A stretch of 32,814 bases of DNA from a virus. This document shows positions 28,852 to 32,814 of the stretch, piece after piece. The DNA lies in IMG/VR virus record IMGVR_UViG_3300044609_000606, positions 1 through 32,814 of that record. One strand, written 5' to 3'. The notes beneath the pieces are model-generated. The model searched no databases. It was not told where the DNA came from and saw only the letters and a program-made list of their open reading frames with translations. A program made the position numbers and the translations under genes. Positions within the stretch are counted from its first letter, which is position 1. Every line of letters begins with the position of its first letter.

Positions 28852-29466
28852 ATGAGAAACTACGTGGACTTATCATCTTATTATCCCACTGAGATTAATT
28901 TCGGTAAATACAATTTAATACAAACTACCGGTAAAATGGTGTCGGCTCAGAATATAATAAACTTCTATGGGAAGGGTAATTTTGTTAATGAGTTTCCAAC
29001 ACAATACACTCTTAGAAGAAATCAAAATGAATATGTAATGGATAGTGGACCATTTGAAATGGTAACAAATAAAAATTTTTTAGATAACGTTAATGGTGAT
29101 GTATTAATAGTTGGTTTAGGTATTGGTTTAATAGTGTATCCTTTATTAAATGATATTAATATTAATTCTATAACCATTCTTGAGATTGATCAGGATATTA
29201 TAGATTACATTGGTGGTATATTAAAAGAAAACGATTCTTTAAATAAGGTTACAATTGTTAAAGGTGATGTTTTCCAATACCACACTTTAATACCAACACA
29301 AAAATTTGATTATATATATTTTGATTTCTGGGATGCTTTAACTAATGATGCTTACGATGAAATGACAACATTAAAACAATTATATGGTAACAATTTAAAA
29401 AACTCTAGTAGTACCATACATTGTTGGTGTGAAGATATAAAGGACTTACTTATTTTAGAAATTTAA
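28852..29466 (+). CDS. SAM-dependent methyltransferase-fold, spermidine synthase-like
   Basis: A 204-residue protein. DVLIVGLGIGLIVYPLL (about 83-99) is a GxGxG SAM-binding loop; ITILEIDQDII supplies the acidic end of strand 2, KGDVFQYH follows strand 3, and FDYIYFDFWDALT contains the strand 4 Asp. The layout matches spermidine-synthase-type Rossmann methyltransferases, but the aminopropyl-acceptor residues are not clear, so it may methylate another small molecule or be inactive. A single-gene unit between two terminators, with a TATTTATA promoter. Confidence 0.75.
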   Translation: MRNYVDLSSYYPTEINFGKYNLIQTTGKMVSAQNIINFYGKGNFVNEFPTQYTLRRNQNEYVMDSGPFEMVTNKNFLDNVNGDVLIVGLGIGLIVYPLLNDININSITILEIDQDIIDYIGGILKENDSLNKVTIVKGDVFQYHTLIPTQKFDYIYFDFWDALTNDAYDEMTTLKQLYGNNLKNSSSTIHCWCEDIKDLLILEI

Positions 29467-29470
29467 CACT

Positions 29471-29501
29471 AACCCCAGTCTTTTTTAGGTTGGGGTTTTT
29501 T
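29471..29501 (+). terminator. Rho-independent terminator
   Basis: AACCCCA (29471-29477) pairs with TGGGGTT (29491-29497) around a 13-base loop, followed by T residues; one of a family of similar AACCCC/GGGGTT terminators in this genome. Confidence 0.85.
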
Positions 29502-29518
29502 ATTTAGAAAAAAAATAC

Positions 29519-29526
29519 TATATTTG
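29519..29526 (+). promoter_or_regulatory. Host-type -7 element TATATTTG, 4 bases before ATG
   Basis: TATATTTG, then TAAT and the ATG at 29531. Drives the nucleotidyltransferase gene. Confidence 0.7.
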
Positions 29527-29530
29527 TAAT

Positions 29531-30259
29531 ATGTTTAAATTCTATGAAGTCGGGGGTAAAATTAGGGATGAGATTTTAGGTCTTCAATCCAAGGATGTGG
29601 ACTATGTTGCGGTCCCAAGCGAATCCTTATTGGAAAAGTATAAAAGTGCTCACGAAATGTTTGTGGTATTGGAGACATTTCTTTTAAATGAAAAGTTTGA
29701 GATATTCCTATCAACACCTGATTGTTTTACCATCAGAGCAAAGTTCCCGAAGGATCACAAGTATCAGGGAGTTGCAGACTTCGTAATGGCTCGTAAAGAG
29801 ATTGGGTACGTGGAAGGAACAAGAACTCCGATCGTTATACCAGGAACCCTTAAAGACGATTTAGAACGTAGAGACTTTACCGTCAATGCAATGGCTAAAG
29901 GGGATGATGGTAAGATCATTGATTTATTTGATGGAATGAATGATTTAAAACGAATGGTTCTTATAACTCCACTACCACCTGAGCAAACATTTAATGATGA
30001 TCCACTTCGTGTTTTAAGGGCGGTAAGATTTGCAATCACAAAAGGGTTCAGTTTAAAATTTTTAGATTACTACATCAACAACTATGATTATGAAAATAAG
30101 ATGAGTGTAGTATCAACAGATAGGATCCGTGAAGAATTATATAAGTGCTTCAAACACGATACGATGGGTACGTTAGATATGTTGAATGACTACCCAACTT
30201 TAAAGAGATATATATTTGAGAATAAATTAATGTGGTTAAAACCTACTAACGAACAATAA
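29531..30259 (+). CDS. Poly(A) polymerase/CCA-adding-type tRNA nucleotidyltransferase
   Basis: A 242-residue class II nucleotidyltransferase. GGKIRD (8-13) fits the GGxVRD motif, KDVDY (21-25) holds the catalytic DxD, ERRDFTVNAMA (112-122) is the family RRDFTxNA block, and DPLRVLRAVRFA (157-168) plus DRIREEL are the ERxxxEL/R-binding motifs. It adds CCA (or A residues) to tRNA 3' ends. Host enzymes are about 400 residues; the C-terminal body/tail domain is missing here. With the RNA ligase and kinase it would complete tRNA repair. Own host-type promoter. Confidence 0.9.
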   Translation: MFKFYEVGGKIRDEILGLQSKDVDYVAVPSESLLEKYKSAHEMFVVLETFLLNEKFEIFLSTPDCFTIRAKFPKDHKYQGVADFVMARKEIGYVEGTRTPIVIPGTLKDDLERRDFTVNAMAKGDDGKIIDLFDGMNDLKRMVLITPLPPEQTFNDDPLRVLRAVRFAITKGFSLKFLDYYINNYDYENKMSVVSTDRIREELYKCFKHDTMGTLDMLNDYPTLKRYIFENKLMWLKPTNEQ

Positions 30260-30266
30260 AAATTAT

Positions 30267-30274
30267 TATATTTG
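30267..30274 (+). promoter_or_regulatory. Host-type -7 element TATATTTG, 4 bases before ATG
   Basis: TATATTTG, then TGAT and the ATG at 30279, the same 15 bases as before the ATG at 9997. Lies just after the nucleotidyltransferase stop. Confidence 0.7.
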
Positions 30275-30278
30275 TGAT

Positions 30279-30812
30279 ATGAGTAAGATAGATTGGATTT
30301 TAGAACAACACAAAAGTACGAATCATCAATATGATACGTATCTTCCATATGAGTTCCATTTAAGAATGGTTTCAAACAACGCACAGGAATTTATTGAATC
30401 TGTACCAGATAGAAATGATGGGGAAACTTCATTTAGAGGATCAGTGCTTATGGCGGCTTGGGGTCACGATTTGATTGAGGACACTCGTGTATCATACAAT
30501 GATGTGAAGAATCATTTGGGTCAAGAAGCCGCTGATATCATCTACGCTCTTACTAATGAAAAAGGTAAGAACCGTAAGGAACGAGCAAACGACAAATATT
30601 ACGAAGGTATTAGAAATACACCAGGAGCTGTCTTTGTTAAGTTGTGTGATCGTATTGCTAACGTACAATACTCAAAGATGACAGGTAGTCGTATGTTTGA
30701 GATGTATAAAAAAGAGAATAATCATTTCTTAGATAGTCTAGGATTTGTAGAAGGACACGGACATCCGCTTGGAGATATGTGTCATTATTTGGAAAATTTA
30801 TTTGAAGATTAA
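30279..30812 (+). CDS. HD-domain hydrolase, RelA/SpoT-homologue (MESH1)-like
   Basis: A 177-residue HD protein with the arrangement of ppGpp hydrolases: H27 in YEFHLRMV, HDLIED (63-68, the HDxxED motif), ALTNEKG (90-96) and KLCDRIANV (121-129, the KxxDRxxN motif). There is no synthetase domain, so the reading is a small alarmone hydrolase or another nucleotide pyrophosphohydrolase. Removing (p)ppGpp would keep the host in a growth state during infection; this is inference. Own host-type promoter, four bases before the start. Confidence 0.82.
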   Translation: MSKIDWILEQHKSTNHQYDTYLPYEFHLRMVSNNAQEFIESVPDRNDGETSFRGSVLMAAWGHDLIEDTRVSYNDVKNHLGQEAADIIYALTNEKGKNRKERANDKYYEGIRNTPGAVFVKLCDRIANVQYSKMTGSRMFEMYKKENNHFLDSLGFVEGHGHPLGDMCHYLENLFED

Positions 30813-30815
30813 GTT

Positions 30816-31040
30816 ATGGAAAATAGAAGTAGACATTACGGAGACGTAGAGAAATGGGTAAGAAAAGTAATTGACTCTTGTGAGACATATCAACAAACTT
30901 TTGCCGCAAGAATTTTAGTCCGCAATTTTGAAAAACAAATGGATCGTAATAAAGTTGATCGTAATTTGGTTTGGTCTGTTAGGGCTTCTTTAGATTTAGA
31001 GTTAAGTTTTAAACGAGATGAATTAATGAAAAATAAATAA
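30816..31040 (+). CDS. Hypothetical protein (74 aa)
   Basis: A 74-residue, basic, wholly helical protein (YGDVEKWVRKVIDSCETYQQT; RILVRNFEKQM). Its layout resembles the short helical phage proteins often encoded next to metabolic enzymes, but no family is recognised. Starts three bases after the HD gene. Confidence 0.68.
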   Translation: MENRSRHYGDVEKWVRKVIDSCETYQQTFAARILVRNFEKQMDRNKVDRNLVWSVRASLDLELSFKRDELMKNK

Positions 31041-31052
31041 AAATTATATAAA

Positions 31053-31226
31053 ATGGAAAATAAGATTGATAAAATTGCTATTGTTATTGGGATTGTAATC
31101 GGATGTGTATTCGGGTCAATGATGTCTTACTCAATGTTGAAAGATGCTAAGAAGTGTGAGTTATTGGTTGAGGAGAACAAAATGTTAAGAGATATGTTAT
31201 ATGAGGAACAAAATCCTCAATACTAA
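31053..31226 (+). CDS. 57-residue membrane-anchored coiled-coil protein
   Basis: Begins with ATG at 31053 after an A-rich leader. Encodes a Lys-rich start, one Gly-containing transmembrane helix (IAIVIGIVIGCVFGSMMSY) and a C-terminal charged coil (CELLVEENKMLRDMLYEEQ). The topology resembles small spanin-like or holin-accessory proteins, though no assignment is possible. It follows the helical gene by 12 bases. Confidence 0.62.
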   Translation: MENKIDKIAIVIGIVIGCVFGSMMSYSMLKDAKKCELLVEENKMLRDMLYEEQNPQY

Positions 31227-31248
31227 TATATGTTGGTATTAAAAATAT

Positions 31249-31256
31249 TATTTATA
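31249..31256 (+). promoter_or_regulatory. TATTTATA motif
   Basis: Exact TATTTATA, 11 bases before the ATG at 31268. It would drive the last two genes of the window. Confidence 0.5.
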
Positions 31257-31267
31257 AAAACATAATA

Positions 31268-31876
31268 ATGATTGATAACATAGAACAAATAAAAGGATTA
31301 CTTAACTTTGAAAACAAAGGTGACTTTTATATGCTTTACGTTTTTAAACGAAAGAAGGACCAACCTGAAGGGGAAAGAGATAATCACCAGTCAGTTAGAA
31401 CAATTAAATCATATTGTATTGAATCCATTGAACACTTGGATCGTAGGTATGATGAGATTAAACAACTTTGTGAGATGTTTAAGGCTCGTGCTTATATCCA
31501 CGTTCAAAAACAAAATCATACGGACGTGTCATTGAATATGATGGTTGATCTTGCTAAAAGAATACAAGACGGTAATCATAAACAAAAAGGTTTATTTGAT
31601 TCTGTTGTGGGACAAGTTAAAACACAAGAGAAACGTTGGATTGTTGATATCGATACGACCGACTATCATGCGGTTACTGAAGTGACACAATTTATAAACT
31701 ATCTCAGACCTGAAGGGCCAAAAGTTGAAATGGTAATACCAACTAAGAATGGGTATCATTTAATAACAGGTAGATTTGATGTTAAAACATTTAGTGAAAA
31801 ACATCCGGACATTGACATTCAAAAGAAGAACCCAACATTATTGTATTACCCAAAAAGTTTAGATGATGAATTATAA
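31268..31876 (+). CDS. Phage protein with primase-like motifs (weak)
   Basis: A 202-residue protein. RWIVDIDT (about 119-126) and PTKNGYHLITGRFD (about 153-166) resemble the DxD and (S/T)xxGxH motifs of archaeo-eukaryotic primase/PrimPol proteins in order and spacing; a third acidic motif is not clear. The N-terminal part includes ARAYIHVQKQNHTDVSLNMM and an HKQKGLFDSVVGQ stretch that looks conserved but has no name that I know. Small for a full primase. It could be a nucleotidyltransferase relative or unrelated. Its end overlaps the start of the repeat gene by 14 bases. Confidence 0.6.
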   Translation: MIDNIEQIKGLLNFENKGDFYMLYVFKRKKDQPEGERDNHQSVRTIKSYCIESIEHLDRRYDEIKQLCEMFKARAYIHVQKQNHTDVSLNMMVDLAKRIQDGNHKQKGLFDSVVGQVKTQEKRWIVDIDTTDYHAVTEVTQFINYLRPEGPKVEMVIPTKNGYHLITGRFDVKTFSEKHPDIDIQKKNPTLLYYPKSLDDEL

Positions 31877-32814
31877 AGAATTAAAAAGAAAAGAATTTTT
31901 ATTTGAGATTATTGATGATGTCATCGATGGTATGGATGTTTATAATCATAATGGATCTCTTTGGTTAATTAAAACTGAAGAATTAAAATGGGCAATTGAA
32001 TTTACCAAAGATAAAATATTGTGGTATAACTACAATTTATTTAAAAATTTATTTAAGGCAATTTCTTTAGATATTTCGGAAAATCAAAAATATGTAACTG
32101 AATGGTTTGAATCAAGATTTTTGAATAAACCAAAGGTGTGGGCCACTTTTAATCACGCAATTGATAGCAACCAAGCCGTTGAAGACACCATCCAAAATGG
32201 GGTGAAACACACCCAAGGGGATCAACAACCATTTCATATTGACGTTGAAGATACCATTGAAAATGGGGTGAGAGATATTTCCCCAATGACACAATATGCT
32301 GATTGGCAAGTTGAAGAAATAATTCAAAATGGTGTGAAGGAAACTTTAAGTACTGCGGGAAAACCATTGAGGGTTGAAGACACCATTCAAAATGGGGTAA
32401 AAGAGACTATTAGTACACTACGGCGTACTGCTAAGTGGGGTGTTGATGACATTATTCAAAATGGGGTGAAGGAAATCAGATCAAATAAAGGATTGATAAC
32501 TTCCTACAGACAAAATCACAAGGCCAAAAAAACTATTGAAAATGGGGTGAAGGACACCAAACCAATGGATGAGTGGGTAAATGCTGAAAGTATTATTGAA
32601 AACACAATAGAGTATGGTGTAAAAGAAACCTGTGAAGATGTGTATCACCATAAAGGTAGAATCGGTGGTGTGATTAAAAATGGAGTTAAAGAAGTCCAAC
32701 CATTACCAGCACAAGATGGTAATAGAGATTGGGGTAACTATTATTTCGGAAAGCAAGATAGAACAAAACCTTTTAATGATTATCTTAATGACGCAATTAA
32801 ATACGGTAAAAAAA
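31863..32814 (+). CDS. Motif/spacer repeat protein, 3' end beyond window
   Basis: Open from the ATG pair at 31863/31866 to the window end (317 codons, no stop). Residues 1-95 form a Trp/aromatic-rich domain (SLWLIKTEELKWAIEFTKDK, then ILWYNYNLFKNLFK, ENQKYVTEWFESRF). Then a short motif close to VEDTIQNGVKET recurs eight times from about residue 106 to 278, every 21-26 residues, while the sequences between copies share no similarity. A degenerate end copy (DAIKYGKK) closes the window. Starting 14 bases inside the preceding gene suggests coupled translation. Function unknown; I recall similar EDTIQNGVK motifs from uncultured-phage proteins, without a function. Confidence 0.8.
   Translation, partial: MMNYKELKRKEFLFEIIDDVIDGMDVYNHNGSLWLIKTEELKWAIEFTKDKILWYNYNLFKNLFKAISLDISENQKYVTEWFESRFLNKPKVWATFNHAIDSNQAVEDTIQNGVKHTQGDQQPFHIDVEDTIENGVRDISPMTQYADWQVEEIIQNGVKETLSTAGKPLRVEDTIQNGVKETISTLRRTAKWGVDDIIQNGVKEIRSNKGLITSYRQNHKAKKTIENGVKDTKPMDEWVNAESIIENTIEYGVKETCEDVYHHKGRIGGVIKNGVKEVQPLPAQDGNRDWGNYYFGKQDRTKPFNDYLNDAIKYGKK
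32178..32696 (+). repeat. Eight coding copies of a 33-48-base motif with variable spacers
   Basis: Copies begin at about 32178, 32244, 32310, 32373, 32442, 32526, 32586 and 32664. The core is near ATTCAAAATGGGGTGAAGGA, often preceded by GTTGAAGACACC. The same codons (AAT GGG GTG) recur in most copies, so the duplication is recent or actively kept alike, while spacers of about 9-16 codons are unrelated. All intervals are multiples of three. The seventh copy carries a four-codon insertion (NTIEYG in place of NG). Confidence 0.85.

Noticed and set aside
32178-32696. CRISPR-like repeat/spacer array
   Set aside because: The repeats are imperfect, lie in a continuous coding frame, have all spacings in multiples of three and lack a leader or cas genes.
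32112-32699. Open frames on the minus strand across the repeat region
   Set aside because: They exist only because the repeated motif lacks stops in antisense; the plus-strand frame is continuous, coupled to the upstream gene and has a sensible N-terminal domain.
1-32814. tRNA genes
   Set aside because: Despite RNA-repair enzymes, I found no cloverleaf with a GGTTCGAAT-type T arm in intergenic DNA.
1-32814. Stop-codon reassignment as in some crAss-like phages
   Set aside because: TAG ends genes normally (for example at 13411-13413 and 25946-25948), and no gene needs read-through of a stop.

Overview
This window reads as part of a large (probably jumbo) tailed-phage genome infecting a Bacteroidetes/Flavobacteriia host. 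Evidence for a phage: tightly packed, often ATGA-overlapping small genes, most without recognisable function; a DUF3310/T7 gp1.7-type protein, a phage-type metallophosphoesterase, an Rnl5-type RNA ligase, a P-loop kinase, peptidoglycan-active proteins and many tiny single-helix membrane proteins. Evidence for a Bacteroidetes host: AT-rich DNA, A-rich start regions without Shine-Dalgarno sequences, TAnnTTTG (-7) promoters, a type IX secretion (T9SS) C-terminal sorting domain and a TonB-dependent receptor of Bacteroidetes type. Stop codons are standard. I found no tRNA, rRNA, CRISPR array or transposase, and no stretch over 300 bases lacks a gene.

Layout. 1-3295: end of a glutamine synthetase gene, then DUF3310, a dTDP-glucose-4,6-dehydratase-like enzyme, small membrane proteins and a DNA methyltransferase. 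3389-4264 (minus): an SLT transglycosylase and a membrane-anchored protein. 4350-6534: DHH phosphoesterase, DUF192 protein (minus) and Nudix hydrolase. 6571-7686: small genes and two structured non-coding stretches. 7687-9906: two proteins with peptidoglycan-binding modules. 9997-14817: P-loop kinase, WCT-motif protein, metallophosphoesterase, HExxH protein, RlpA-like protein and small unknowns. 14831-18286: RNA ligase, a second WCT-motif protein, unknowns. 18522-19655: a probable virion protein with an Ala/Gly membrane segment, an annexin-like stretch and a peptidoglycan-binding-like end. 19814-23943: a two-gene outer-membrane cassette (T9SS-sorted beta-helix protein plus TonB-dependent receptor) bounded by near-identical terminators. 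24007-28770: HAD phosphatase, zinc-ribbon protein, small proteins, then a membrane cluster (lipoprotein, cytidylyltransferase, helix proteins, SPFH protein). 28852-31876: methyltransferase, CCA-adding-type nucleotidyltransferase, RSH-like HD hydrolase and a protein with primase-like motifs. 31863-end: an unfinished gene with eight copies of a short motif separated by unrelated spacers.

Two promoter classes recur between genes. One is the host-type TAnnTTTG, which in six cases sits exactly 4 bases before the ATG, implying leaderless mRNAs. The other is TATTTATA, seen before the genes whose products look virion-associated and share an N-terminal 'LTE...LNE/ISE' signature; I read this as a probable late promoter. 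Together the window combines host take-over metabolism (nitrogen assimilation, ppGpp and nucleotide chemistry), RNA repair, envelope modification and packaged or lytic proteins. The outer-membrane cassette, the motif/spacer repeat protein and the promoter/N-terminal-signal pairing are the most unusual items.
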